This document shows, one piece after another, positions 1 to 10,910 of a stretch of DNA of 64,000 nucleotides. The notes under the pieces are model-generated. The model did not search any database and was not told the origin of the DNA. It saw only the letters and a program-made list of their open reading frames with translations. Within the stretch, counting starts at the first letter, position 1. Each line of letters starts with the position of its first letter. A program made the translations under genes and the position numbers. The DNA comes from Nelumbo lutea. Its lineage: Eukaryota > Streptophyta > Magnoliopsida > Proteales > Nelumbonaceae. The stretch lies in assembly GCA_022828595.1 (NCBI GenBank), contig JAKGHH010000003.1, positions 102,819,583-102,883,582 of the forward strand, read 5' to 3'.

Positions 1-3000
1 TCAGAACAAGAATCGTGCTTTTCAGTTGCTTCGAGCAAAATTGTGAGTTCAATACAAGTTGCTTGGATTATTTCATGGTATCTAAATAGTATTAGTAGCC
101 ATGATATTGTTATGTATACTGTATTACTATGTTATGATAAGTAATGAAAATTAATTTTATTAAATAGGAAATGCACTAAGTAACAAAAGAGAAGTTAATC
201 GCAGCCTGAACCATGTAGTTGGTCTCTCTTGTACAAGATATGGAAAGAGAGGAATTGTTGCAGTGTCAAAGACCAGTATAGCTGGCTCTTAACATTTGAA
301 GGAAGAATTAAAATTCTATTTTCTTTTGGTTTTCAATTCTTGAGGACTTGTCAAGGTTAAAATCCTCTGATCGTTTCTATGATTGGACACCATTATTTAT
401 ACCTCATCTTGTTTTTCTTTCTTTGTTCTTCTGAATTCTAATGGAAAGAGTCTTATCATTTTGTCTGCCTTGTGCTTTGTGGAGGCTTCCGATCCTAGAG
501 CATTCAATTGCAAGGTAAGTTTTCTTGGAAGAGTGCCATTGCCTCCTCCCTGGTGGTTCCTCACTGCATTGGGTGACAAAAACCATATTTTCTTATCACA
601 TGTTTAGTGTGGTTCCATAAAATTGAGAAATGCATTGGTAGTGGGGCTTTATTGTAAGGATCTCCATTATGGAGATACATAAAGAAAATATTTACTACTT
701 TTAACTTTATGCTGTCAGCCTATTGCAGTGAGCAGATTTAATTTTGGTGCAGGTCAGCATAAATATTACTGAAAATTTCCACATGTCATTATGCACATCA
801 TATGGAAAAATATTCAGCAAGTTTTTTTTTTTTTTTTTTGGAAATGACGGAACTATATACTTCCTATCTATACTTCAGTCTGGAGGTCTGATATGTATCA
901 TTTGGATTCAATTTAATGATTGTTATATTCCATTTCTAGTTTCAATTATTGCAGTTTTCTCCCTTTGCTTTCGGTTGATCTTGATATACTTTAGAAAGTT
1001 GTGATGTTGTTATTTATCTATGGTACACTGTATATTGGCTACAGGTATGAGATCAAAGTGAGGGAGCAGCAAGAGTTGATAAGGAATCAGCGAAAATTAC
1101 AGGTCTGCTGTCTTATTTTGTGTGTAAAATTGTAAGCCATCATTTTGTGGTTGGATCTGATAAGCACATGAGGTTTTTTAGTTTTGTTAACATGAAAATC
1201 TACATGATACTTTATAAAAGTTCATTATGTTGGGTTTCCATGTCTGCTTCTTTAGGTGGTAACTTGCATCATTTAGTACTTAGTATAATGCCCAGAAGCA
1301 TAGTTATGGGTTATGTCAGAATTTGACTGTCATTGCTTTTGAATGAAGACTGAGATAAAGATAATGAGTGACAATATTCAGGAAGATGAGAGATATAGTA
1401 GATAACCTAGATTTTTTTTTTTTTGGGGGGGGGAGACATGTAAAAGCTGTCCTTGTCAAGAAATATTGGATCATGTTCTCAGGCATACGAAATAGAGATG
1501 CAGTATGACAATGCAAATTTGAATTTCATGTCTGTTTTTAATCAGACCTGGAGCTACGTTTTATCTTCTTTTTTCTTTTTGGATTCGTAACCAAATCAAG
1601 AGAAGAGCTTCTTTTATGTTATCAAGGTTGATGGCATGTAACTAAGAACTTGACTGTGAAGTTGATTTGAAAGAAAATCTAGAGGATATGGTTTGCTATT
1701 CCTGTAGAAGTGGCCTCCTGAAACTGTGTTTGGATCTTAGAGTTGAATTGCATTAGGAAATGCCTGAGCAAGTGGGTAGTTTTTTTATTGGTAAGTAAGA
1801 GGCGGAGTTTTTTTTTTTCGCTCAAAGTTTATGATTCTTGTGTATTATTTAGAGCCATTAGTTAGATGAAGGCTGGAGGGGTCCTATAGTTTTAGAAAAA
1901 CGGATTTGAGCTAAAGCACCAAAGTTATAGTCTGAACTCAGTGTTTATAATAGGTAAAGAGATTAGTCTAGTAATAAAACTTTGGGTTTAAGTAAGAATT
2001 GAGGTTGTGAAGATGTTAGGGTTGGGATATTGAACAAATGATGAATTACAGGGCAGGGTTGCCTGTGGAGTTGTAGTTGGGTTCTTTGAACTCCAGATTT
2101 CATGAATTAGGGTAGGCAAAGTATGCACTGCTGTGGGGTTTTCATGGATTGATCTCAATAAAGAAAATGAACTCAACAATGAAATTAACATAGAGACTGG
2201 GAAGTGGCTGAGGTGGTGAACCTGCTAAGTAGCCTAAATAGTTTCTCCTTTCAACCCCAAGAAAGAGACAAATAGACATGGGCCTGGGCTGCAGATGGAA
2301 TTTTCTCGGTTAGATCCTTTGCGGATGGTCTGATTGGGGGAAGGATTGCAGACTTCCCTTGTATGCAAGTATGGATTCCCTCTTCCCCTTCCAAAATTAA
2401 TTTCCTGGTCTGGACCTCTGCACTTGGGAAATGCCTAACAAGAAGTAATTTGGCTAAGAGGGGATTCGGTTTATAGGACCTAAGTTGTGGAAACTGTGGT
2501 CTGGTCGAGGAATTCATGGACCACCTATGCATTCATTGCGATCTTTCATGGAAGATCTGGTCCCATTTCATTTCTTCTGTGAGTATATGCTGGGTTATGC
2601 CGAGCAATGTAAAGGAGCTGTTAAATGGCTGGCACCTTCCAGGCTTATCAAAAAGAGGCAAGCTCATTTGGAGATCTATCCCTGTGGCAGTTATCAGCTT
2701 GATTTGGTATGAGAGGAATGGCAGAATCTTCAGAGGAGAGAAGAAAAGCCCTGAGGTGTTGATCCAGTGTATTGTGGCTAAGGTAGCATCCTGGATGTCA
2801 GTCCTACCTGAGTTTTATGATCAGAATGTATTGTTGAGGCTAAAGTCAGTCAGTATATGGGATCTCTGATTTCTTTGTGAGGGGGATCTGTTTTCTTCCC
2901 TCTTTGTATAACTATTTTTCTTTTTAATAACATTTACTTTACCTTTTTCAAAAAAAAAAAATAACATAGAGATTTTCTGGTGAAGGACATGGTCACATAG

Positions 3001-5214
3001 GTTGCATTTAGGATGATGGCTGACCATATAAAATTTAAACCTCAACTCAAATCTGGAAAATAGTAAACCTGCATGGCTTATTTGGTCCATGCATGAATTA
3101 ATGGAGATCAAGTTGCACATACTTGGATATAAACTTGATCAATCTCACTAGCAACCCATGCTCTAGAGACATGGGTGTTGCATCAACCATGGATTTGATC
3201 TTAATTATAACTTAATATTGAAGTGTCGGAAACTCAAAAGATAAACTATAATGATTTCTCCCTGTTCTTATAATCTTAAATAAACAAAAAGGTATTCTGG
3301 GTCTGGGTCACGGCAAACTTTTTAGACTTCTTTCATGCTGAGTTGCTATCGTTTGTGCAAGGGCTGAAATTGGCTACTAGCCTACTATCTTGGGATATGA
3401 GAGTGGAAATTGACTGAGACTCTGAAGTTGTCATTGGATGGATGAGGGGTGATGAATTGGGTCCTTTTTTGTACCTATTACCATCTATGCAGTATGAACA
3501 CCTCATTTATCTGGATCCAAGGATATGCTAACTCTTTAATTCATCAAAAAAAAAAAAAAAAAAGATCTGCCAACTCTTTAGTGGAGTCCCTGGCCAGGGA
3601 ACATGCTGCTTTCAGGGTTCTTCTGGCTATGTTAGGTTTGCTCCCCCCTTTCCTAAATATGTTCTTGTAGTTCTTCTCTCAGAAAACAAACATTCATTGA
3701 TCTGTTGTCATTAAAATAGAAAAGGAACTTAGACTCGTACAATGAGATGGAAGCAGAAAGTAAAACCAAATGATCATGGGCCAAGGTTTCTTTTTCTTTT
3801 TTTTTTTTGGTATGTCATGAACCAAGGTTTTTGATATTGAGTTTAGCTCTTAACTGGACCAAAAGGTGCTGTTTGAGTTTTTGAGGCTTTTGTACAACCA
3901 TTCCTATGCAGAGCAGTGCCTCGGAAGTCAAAATATTGCTCTTTCCTCAGAAAGTTAATCTTATAGAAATATTTATGGAGAGGGTTGAAGTTGAATAGAT
4001 TTACATGTAAAACTCCATTCCATTTTTGTACATTTCCATACCTGATAGTTGTTGGATTTTACATGCTCATGTATTTTTATGCATCAGATGGAAGTATTGA
4101 TAATGTGATATTTTCTGAAATGCCAGGTTGGTACTGGTGCTCGTGCTGAGAAGATCCGGACATACAATTACAAGGTACACTATAAAAATTGTTTAGATTC
4201 CTTGTGCAGACTGTATAAATTCCTGGTCCTTGATGAAACACAGAAACCATTTTAAAAAACATGACCAGGGACTAGCATCTTTGTGGACAAGTCAGATCAT
4301 TCTTGGTAGCCAGTTGTCATGGTATCCTCCAATGCTCTTTTTGCTATGTTGGCTGCTACTTGAGAGCTTCAATAGTATGGAAAATAGTGAGACATCGAGA
4401 ACTTGTGCATTTGGCTTCTTATTGGCGGCCAGGCAAAGGCAACTTTTTTATTGGAGAAACATTGTTTTTGTTAATTATAAAGGAATGGTTTAATTACATA
4501 TGGTACATAGAATTATATATGTCATGGGTGTGGCTAATATGATGGACACATCTTATTATATTTCTGTAGCAATATAGGCAATTTTTTATGGATAACATTA
4601 CTTTTTTACCCTATTTATTTCCCTTTTTATTCAATCATTTATTTTTCTTTTATAGGACAATAGAGTCACGGATCATCGGTTGAAGATGAACTTTGAACTT
4701 ACATCCTTTCTTGATGGTGATATAGAGACAGCTGTCCAGGTACACATTCTTGTTGCATCAATCAATAGTTATCAATCATGTCATTTTTGGGGGGTCTCCT
4801 TAATTATTATTTTTTTTCTGGTAGAGGATAGAAGGTATATCCTGGATATCAGAAACTATGAAATGGCTCCATTTTATCTCTTTTTTCATGAATAAAGTGC
4901 AATTCTAGGGCCTTTCATCCCACAATTTATCTGCTCAAGTGTGAGGGTGGGTATTTTTAAAACATTTTCTGAGAAACTTCGTCTCTAACAAATTTAACTA
5001 CTTAGAGTTCAAAGCCAGCTAATTTTGTTGTTAAAATCCAATTTATTTTGGCATGTGAGCTATGGTTTTGCATTGGATGATAAGGAGGAAACATTAGTGG
5101 AACATTAAGGTTTTCCTTTCGTCTAATTAAAGTTTGTTGCAGTCTTGTGCTGCGATGGAACAGAAGGAACTTTTGGAAGAACTTGCCGAATCTGTAGGTG
5201 CATCTGCTGGTTAG
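1..5214 (+). CDS. Organellar peptide chain release factor 1, 3' part (partial)
   Basis: Class-I release factor (PrfA/RF1 family) that ends translation at UAA/UAG in mitochondria or plastids. Visible exons: 1-42 (partial), 1045-1102, 4127-4174, 4656-4739 and 5143-5214 (stop TAG 5212-5214). All introns are GT-AG and the frame is continuous. The first exons encode the helical stretch around QLLRAKL and YEIKVREQQELIRNQRK. The later ones encode VGTGARAEKIRTYNY and DNRVTDHRLKMNF, the conserved RF1 block just downstream of the GGQ loop, then a Glu-rich C-terminus ending SVGASAG. The GGQ catalytic motif and the start lie upstream of the window. Introns are 1.0, 3.0, 0.5 and 0.4 kb, and the 3.0-kb one carries LINE fragments. 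The KVREQQELIRNQR/GTGARAEKIR wording fits, as I recall the families, the mitochondrial-type rather than the plastid-type plant paralogue; that subtype is inference. Family assignment is firm. Confidence 0.9.
2330..2960 (+). mobile_element. LINE (non-LTR retrotransposon) 3'-end fragment
   Basis: The sequence encodes the typical end of a plant LINE reverse transcriptase. It has a zf-RVT-like stretch (SKINFLVWTSALGKCLTRSN, then DLSCGNCG and HLCIHCDLSWKIW) followed by the tail KLIWRSIPVAVISLIWYERN. An in-frame stop lies near 2477. The reading frame ends at 2869, and a short UTR ends in an A-tract at about 2949-2960. It is 5'-truncated, sits inside intron 2 of the release-factor gene, and is not expected to be functional. 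Confidence 0.75.
3283..3665 (+). mobile_element. LINE RNase H-like fragment
   Basis: Translation shows a degenerate plant LINE RNase H (RVT_3-type) domain: AELLSFVQGLKLATSLLSWD, then a D-S-E-V-V-I-G-W block with a stop, and later SANSLVESLAREHAAFRV, which corresponds to the family's final 'AD-LAK' helix. An A18 run at about 3546-3563 splits the domain. It is interpreted as a second decayed LINE remnant in the same intron. Confidence 0.5.
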
Positions 5215-5748
5215 TCATGGCTTGCTCTGGATTTTTTTGGGTTATTGACCAATGGGTGTGGCTGGCTCACAGTTTGAGTTTGCAACAAATTATGGATTTT
5301 ATGGGGTGGAGGCCACGCCTTATTTATCTTCTGGTATATTTTTTGTACAGAGAGTTCTTACATGATTGATCAGAGAAAAAAGAACAAGAAAATTTCTTTG
5401 TAATAATAATTCCTGTTCTTTGATTGCATATTTCCATGATTAGATCTAGTGTCTTAATTCTTGGATTTTTTTACTTTAAGAGGTAACAGCATGGATTAAC
5501 TAAATCACCAATCTTCTTGATAGGTTAACATGCAAGAATGTTAAATAAAATTGACAATATGTTATTGCCACGGGTATATTTTGATAACCTTTGCATCCAT
5601 GACAAAATGGAGTTTCCATTGGCAACACTGGAAACACGACTTGCAATATGTTCTTTTACATTTACTTACCTTCTATATCAACTAATCAGCTCTATTCTTT
5701 AAAAGAAGGGATTATAATCCAAAAGTTCTGGCACTGGTTGGGCTTATT
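5215..5748. other. Release-factor 3' flank / spacer
   Basis: AT-rich sequence after the release-factor stop codon, presumably its 3' UTR and spacer. No exon, RNA gene or repeat was recognised. Copia element A begins 540 bp after the stop. Confidence 0.5.
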
Positions 5749-5753
5749 CATCA

Positions 5754-6075
5754 TGTTGAATGGGCCGATTTGTGTTTAGTTTATTTTCTTTTAAATTAAA
5801 AAGTTGTTGGGCTTTGAGCCCATTAGTTTTTATTTTTAAAAGATTTGTAACTATTTAGTTTGAGTTGCCGCCTTACTAAGTGCATCTTTGTAATATCTCA
5901 TATTTAAGTTAAATATAAATAGAATGAGGGACTGGCGGCTAGGGTTATGATACACAATCCTAGTTGACTTTCTTCTCCTTTTCTTCCTCTTTCTCTTTCT
6001 ATTGCTAAAATCTACAACTTCCCCCTCTTCCTTTCACAAGAAGCTTAACCGAATCAGTAGATAGTGGTTTCTACT
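5754..6075 (+). repeat. 5' LTR of copia element A
   Basis: 322 bp, starting TGTTGAATGG and ending TTTCTACT. It is highly similar to 9627-9947 with scattered substitutions and small indels. A TATA-like TATAAATAG lies at 5914-5922. The 5' terminus is TG and the 3' terminus is CT rather than the canonical CA, a choice fixed by the target duplication. Confidence 0.92.
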
Positions 6076-6087
6076 TGGTATCAGAGC
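6076..6087 (+). other. Primer-binding site of copia element A
   Basis: TGGTATCAGAGC directly abuts the 5' LTR. It is the standard complement of the 3' end of plant initiator-methionine tRNA used to prime copia minus-strand synthesis. Confidence 0.92.
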
Positions 6088-6550
6088 AGGTTGAAGGTTC
6101 TGGAAGTGATTCTCTCATGCAGCCCTAGATCGACCGACTGCATAGAGATTTAAGAGGTTGATCGAAGCTCTCAGGTAAGCCCAGTTTTTGGATTTTTCTT
6201 GATGGATCTGTATGCCCTGTAGCTGGTCTAGGGTTTCTCATCAGAATCAGGAAAAACTGGAGAAAGGGGAAGAGTCCTGTTTTTGTTGGACTCTTCAATT
6301 TTGACCTAGGTAGTGGCGCCCTATTTTTTAGGGTTCCTTGGAGTTTTTTATAAGGGGTGATTCAAGTTCCACATGATTTGGAGACTTTAGAGAGGGCGGT
6401 TACCTTTTCTCTCTCTTCTCCCATCTCACAGAAAAGGAATCTTTCGTGGGAAGAAAGTCCAAGACACCAAAGGAGTGTCGTTGGTTTCAGAAGGTGTTTT
6501 GTTTATTCTTGCTGCATTTTTTATTTGTTTCTACACCCTTTTGAAGAAGC

Positions 6551-9500
6551 ATGGAGGGACACAAAGTTGAATATAAGCCCGGGAATGAAATGTGACCTGT
6601 GGGAGGAGGTGCTGGAGACCCCTTCGGAGCTGGGACCATTACTACAGTTAGGTTGGATGGTACAAACTACTTGGAATGGTCCCAATCTGCAAAGATGGAC
6701 AGTGGGGCTTGTGGTCGTGAAGTGAATGGAATCTACGTCCTTGATGCTCTCCCTCTTCACCAAAGTAATCATGTTTGCAGGGACAGTGAGTCAAAATCTG
6801 TGGATCAGATTATGCCTTGGCATAATCGTCTGGGTCATTTGTATTTTTCTTCTTTGAGTTCTTTGTTTCCAAAGCTGTTTGAGTCTGTGAGTCTGTCAAG
6901 TTTGAAGTGTGAAGGTTGTGAACTTGGAAAGCATTGTAGATACTCTTTTAAACCTAGTAATAAAAGATGTTCTTCTCCTTTGGATGTTATTCATTCGGAT
7001 GTGTGGGGCCCTTATCATGTTCCCTCTATGGGTGGTTATCGCTATTTTCTCCTGTTTGTGGATGATTTCTCTCGATATTCCTGGATTTATCTGATGAAAT
7101 CCCATGATGAAGTACCGTCCTTGGTGAGGCAATTCCACCAGATGATACTAACACAATTTGGAACGAGAATAAAGATGTTCAGATCTGACAATGCTAGGGA
7201 ATATTTTGAGAGACATCTTGCCTCATATCTGTTGGAGTATGGTGTTGTCCATCAGAGTAGTTGCTCCTACAACCCACAACAGAATGGAGTTGCAGAGAGG
7301 AAGAATAGACACATTGTTGAGATTGCAAGAAGCATGATGATCATAGCTACCATTCCGGTTCGTTTTTGGGGTGATGCAGTTCTCACGGTAGTATATCTGA
7401 TTAACATGGTGTCTTCTCGTATACTTGGATTCAGCACTCCATTTAGCATTCTTTTTCCTCAGGGAGAGATGTTTCATATTCCTCTAAGGGTGTTTGGGTG
7501 TGTATGCTTTGCGCATATCCTTGGTCCTTACCGTTCGAACCTTGATCCTAAGGTAAAGAAATGTGTCTTCCTTGGATATGCAGAGAATCAGAAAGGGTAT
7601 CGCTGGTATGATCCAGTCTCTGGGAACCAGTATGTTACTGTGGACATTACCTTTTCTGAATCTACGTACTTCTTCTCAAGGAATCCTTCTCAGGGGGAGT
7701 GTTTTGGGGAAGTAAGTCAGCAGTCTATCCCTCTCCCAGTTCCAATCCCTGTGTCTACTCCTGTGCTTGACCACCACCTGATATCACCTATCTTTCCACC
7801 TCCTTTGCATTCCGTCTCACAGCATTACTCACGACAGAGACTTCATAAGGCAGTTGATTCCACTACAGCAGAACTCACACCACTTCTTGTCGATCCCTTA
7901 GAGACTCCAGATTCGACTGATACGGATTCGGGTATTCCTCTTGATTCCACTACTATTTCAGTTCCCATTGGTCCTACTAACATTGTTATAGATAACCTTG
8001 ATCTCCTTATTGCTCTTAGAAAGGGAAGAGGAAGTGCACTTATCCTATAGTGGACTTTCTCCTTCCTACCGTGCTTTTCTCTCTTTTCTTGATTCAGTGT
8101 CTATACCCAAGAGTATTAGTGAGGCTCTCTCCAAACCTGAGTGGAAGACAATTATGCAGGAAGAGATGGAGGCTTTGATTAAGAATCAAACATGGGAGAT
8201 TGTGGACCTACCAGAAGGCAATGAGACAGTTGGATGCAGATGGGTTTACACAGTAAAGTATAAGGCAGATGGAAGTATAGAGAGGTACAAGGCAAGACTT
8301 GTTGCGAAAGGGTACATACAGACCTATGGCATTGATTATCTAGAGACATTTGCGTCAGTTGCAAAGATGACCTCTGTTTGGATACTCCTTTCTCTTGCTG
8401 CCTCATACTCTTGACCTTTGTTTCAACTGAATGTGAAGAATGCTTTCCTAAATGGGGATATACAAAAAGAGGTGTATACGGATCTTGCAGCTGGATTTTA
8501 TGATAATGCTGAAAAGGGAAAGGTATGCAAGCTGAAGAAGTCACTATATGGCTTGAAACAATCTCCTAGAGCATGGTTTGACAGATTCAGAAAGGCCTTG
8601 ATTGCTTTTGGCTACACTCAAACTCAATCTGATCACACATTGTTTGTGAAGCGCAGGGGATCTTTGGCGTCAATCTTGATTGTTTATATGGATGATATTG
8701 TTGTCACTGGGAATGATCTGAGTGAGATTGATAGCCTGAAGAGGAACCTGCATAAGGAATTTGAGATTAAGGATCTTAGAGAATTGAGATACTTCTTAGG
8801 CATCGAAGTTGCAATATTGAAACATGGAATTTTTATCTCTTAAAGAAAGTATGTCTTGGACCTTCTCCAAGAGACAGGGAAGCTTGGAACAAAGGCAGCT
8901 AGCACCTCCATTGATCAGAACCATAGAATCAGTGCATCAGAAGGTGAATCAGTAAAGGACTTTGGGAGATACCAAAGACTTGTGGGTCGGCTACTATACT
9001 TGTGTATGACAAGACCGAACATCTCCTATGCCGTAAGTGTAGTGAGTCAATACACACATGCTCCACAAGACCAGCATTGGAAGGCAGTTGACAGGATCCT
9101 TGTTTATTTGAAGGGACATCCAGGCAGAGGCATATTGTTTACTGATTATGGACAGTTGAAGTTAGAGGCTTATACAGATGTGGATTGGGTAGGATGCCTT
9201 GATGACAGAAGATCAACTTCAGGAGTGTGCACCTAGTTGGGGGTAACCTAGTCTCATGGAAGAGTAAAAAACAAATAGTTGTGGCAAGATCAAGTGCAGA
9301 AGCCGAATATAGGGCTATGGCACATGGAGTTACTGAACTTCTCTGGATCCGTTCTCTGTTAAAAGAAATCGGTGTACAGGCAGAAGAACCTATGATGCTA
9401 TACTGCGATAACCAGGAAACAATTAATATTGCCCATAATCTAGTCCAACATGACCGAATTAAGCATATTGAAGTAGATAGACATTTTATCAGAGAAGTTT

Positions 9501-9610
9501 GTCTTCCATACATTTCTTCTGATCTGCAACTTGCTGATGTTCTCACAAAAGGCATTGCAAAGAATAAGCTGGAGCATGATCTACGCAAGTGGGAATGTGT
9601 GACATCTACT
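6551..9610 (+). pseudogene. Copia A gag-pol pseudogene
   Basis: The polyprotein start is at 6551, in the same context as in element B. A stop follows after about 14 codons, and only the gag N-terminus ([17 protein letters not shown]) remains before the deletion junction at about 6695-6715. The frame 6599-8050 then carries the pre-integrase H-C motif (HNRLGH...CEGCELGKH) and the integrase core with D (HSDVWG), D (RSDNARE) and E (GVAERKN). Reverse transcriptase at about 8190-8845 keeps YMDDIV. RNase H at about 9150-9600 keeps YTDVDW. Breaks: a frame shift near 8040, TGA at 8412-8414, TAA at 8841-8843, and a frame shift near 9230. Integrase and RT catalytic residues are present, but no continuous polyprotein exists. 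Confidence 0.9.
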
Positions 9611-9626
9611 CCCAACTTGAGGGGAG

Positions 9627-9947
9627 TGTTGAATGGGCCGATTTGTGTTTAGTTTATTTTTTTTTAAATTAAGAAGTTGTTGGGCCTTGGGCCCATTAGT
9701 TCTTATTTTTAAAAGAGTTGTAACTATTAGTTTGAGTTGCCCCCCTACTAAGGGCATCTTTGTAATATCTCATATTTGAGTTAAATATAAATAGAATGAG
9801 GGGCTGGCAGCTAGGGTTTTGATACACAATCCTAGTTGACATTCTTCTCCTTTTCTTCCTCTTTCTCTTCGTATTGCTGAAATCTACAACTTTCCCCTCT
9901 TCCTTTCACAAGAAGCTTGACCGAATCAGCAGATAGTGGTTTCTACT
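9627..9947 (+). repeat. 3' LTR of copia element A
   Basis: 321 bp, the partner of 5754-6075. It starts TGTTGAATGG after a purine tract and ends TTTCTACT just before the CATCA duplication. It carries the same TATA-like box (about 9787-9795). Confidence 0.92.
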
Positions 9948-10239
9948 CATCAGAATATCATATCCGGAGAAGGGAGTGGCTTATGTTTAAGTTGTAAGCA
10001 CCATTTTCTCTTCTTTTTTGTTTGGAAGTGGTGCTGCCACATAAGCTGTTTTTTGGGAAAACAGCATTGGTTTTGTTTGGTACCAGTGCTCTAAAACCGT
10101 TTTCAATATTGATCATATTATCCAACGTCCAATATGATGACACATCATTGCACTGCTGGCAGCAATGGACAGTTTTCTAAGAAAACATTGAATTTGATAT
10201 TTCTTCAGACCACACTTTCTCGATTCCGAAGCATGGTCC

Positions 10240-10648
10240 AGTGTTTTAAAAGGCGTGGGAGGTGTATGTCTGGAAGCGTGCCTCCAGGCCAGGTGCTCCC
10301 AAAGCGCCCTGAGGCGAATGCCATAGGCGCTGACACCTCTGAGGTGTACGCCTCATGTGCAAGAGGTGCACGCCTCTTGCTCTTTTTCATGAGGCGTGCT
10401 AGAGGTGTACGCCTCATGCACATCTCATATAAAAAGACAAAGAAAAAAGAAAAGGAAAAGAAAAGAAAAGAGAAGAAAAGAGAAGAAAAAAAAAAAAAAA
10501 AAGAGAAAATGAAATAAAAGAAAAGGAAAGGGAAGGGAAGAAAAGATAAGGAGAAAGAAAGTGGTTTGCCCCCTGCCTCTTTAGCTGGGGGGCTTTGCCC
10601 ACCAGACCCCCCGCCCCCTTTTCGATGCAGTCCAATTCGTTTATTTAT

Positions 10649-10680
<32 letters not shown>

Positions 10681-10765
10681 TTTGAGATAGGGGCATTTTG
10701 AACTACGCCTCATGCCTCTTGGTAATGGAATGCCTCATGTCATGCCTCCACGTTTTAAAACATTG
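10240..10765. mobile_element. Mutator-type MITE, nested
   Basis: Termini AGTGTTTTAAAAGGCGTGG and (reverse complement of the right end) CAATGTTTTAAAACGTGG form an inverted repeat. The flanks GCATGGTCC (10231-10239) and GCATGATCT (10766-10774) look like a 9-bp target duplication with two mismatches, which suggests a Mutator-like class. The interior has repeated GAGGCG/GTACGCCTCA words and a purine-rich run. Confidence 0.55.
10437..10560. repeat. Purine-rich low-complexity tract (GAAAA-type)
   Basis: Nearly pure A/G stretch made of degenerate AAAAG/GAAAA units inside the nested MITE. The short reading frames on both strands here are composition artefacts. Confidence 0.85.
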
Positions 10766-10910
10766 GCATGATCTAGAACAACGTTTTTTTTCTGACACAA
10801 CAGTACCAAACAAGAGGCCATTTTCTGAAGCACTGCTTTTTCTGATGTGGTGCCTATGTGATGCTGTTTTCTGAGAAAACAGCATTGATGCCAAACACCA
10901 CCCACCGACC

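Larger units (their letters stand above)
5749..9952 (+). mobile_element. Ty1/copia LTR retrotransposon A (internally deleted)
   Basis: A complete-looking insertion bounded by two LTRs (5754-6075 and 9627-9947) and a perfect 5-bp target duplication CATCA (5749-5753 and 9948-9952). A primer-binding site follows the 5' LTR, and a purine-rich tract (GAGGGGAG) precedes the 3' LTR. The domain order integrase, reverse transcriptase, RNase H places it in Ty1/copia. Compared with element B in this window, about 1.3 kb covering most of gag, the zinc knuckle and the protease is missing, so the gag start is joined directly to the pre-integrase region near 6700. Multiple stops and frame shifts make it non-autonomous. 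Confidence 0.93.
10018..10907. mobile_element. Fold-back element carrying a nested MITE
   Basis: Both ends contain imperfect inverted copies of GTGTTTGG..AATGCTGTTTTCT..GAAAACAGCAT (left arm about 10018-10110, right arm about 10785-10907). The arms themselves are palindromic (GAAAACAGCATTG recurs). The boundaries are approximate. It looks like a non-autonomous DNA transposon whose middle was later interrupted by the 10240-10765 insertion. Confidence 0.4.

Noticed and set aside
6357..6725. 122-codon frame in the copia A leader
   Set aside because: Runs out of frame with the gag remnant and covers the untranslated leader.
10414..10635. Ser/Phe-rich and Lys/Glu-rich frames on both strands
   Set aside because: Products of the GAAAA-type purine tract, not genes.
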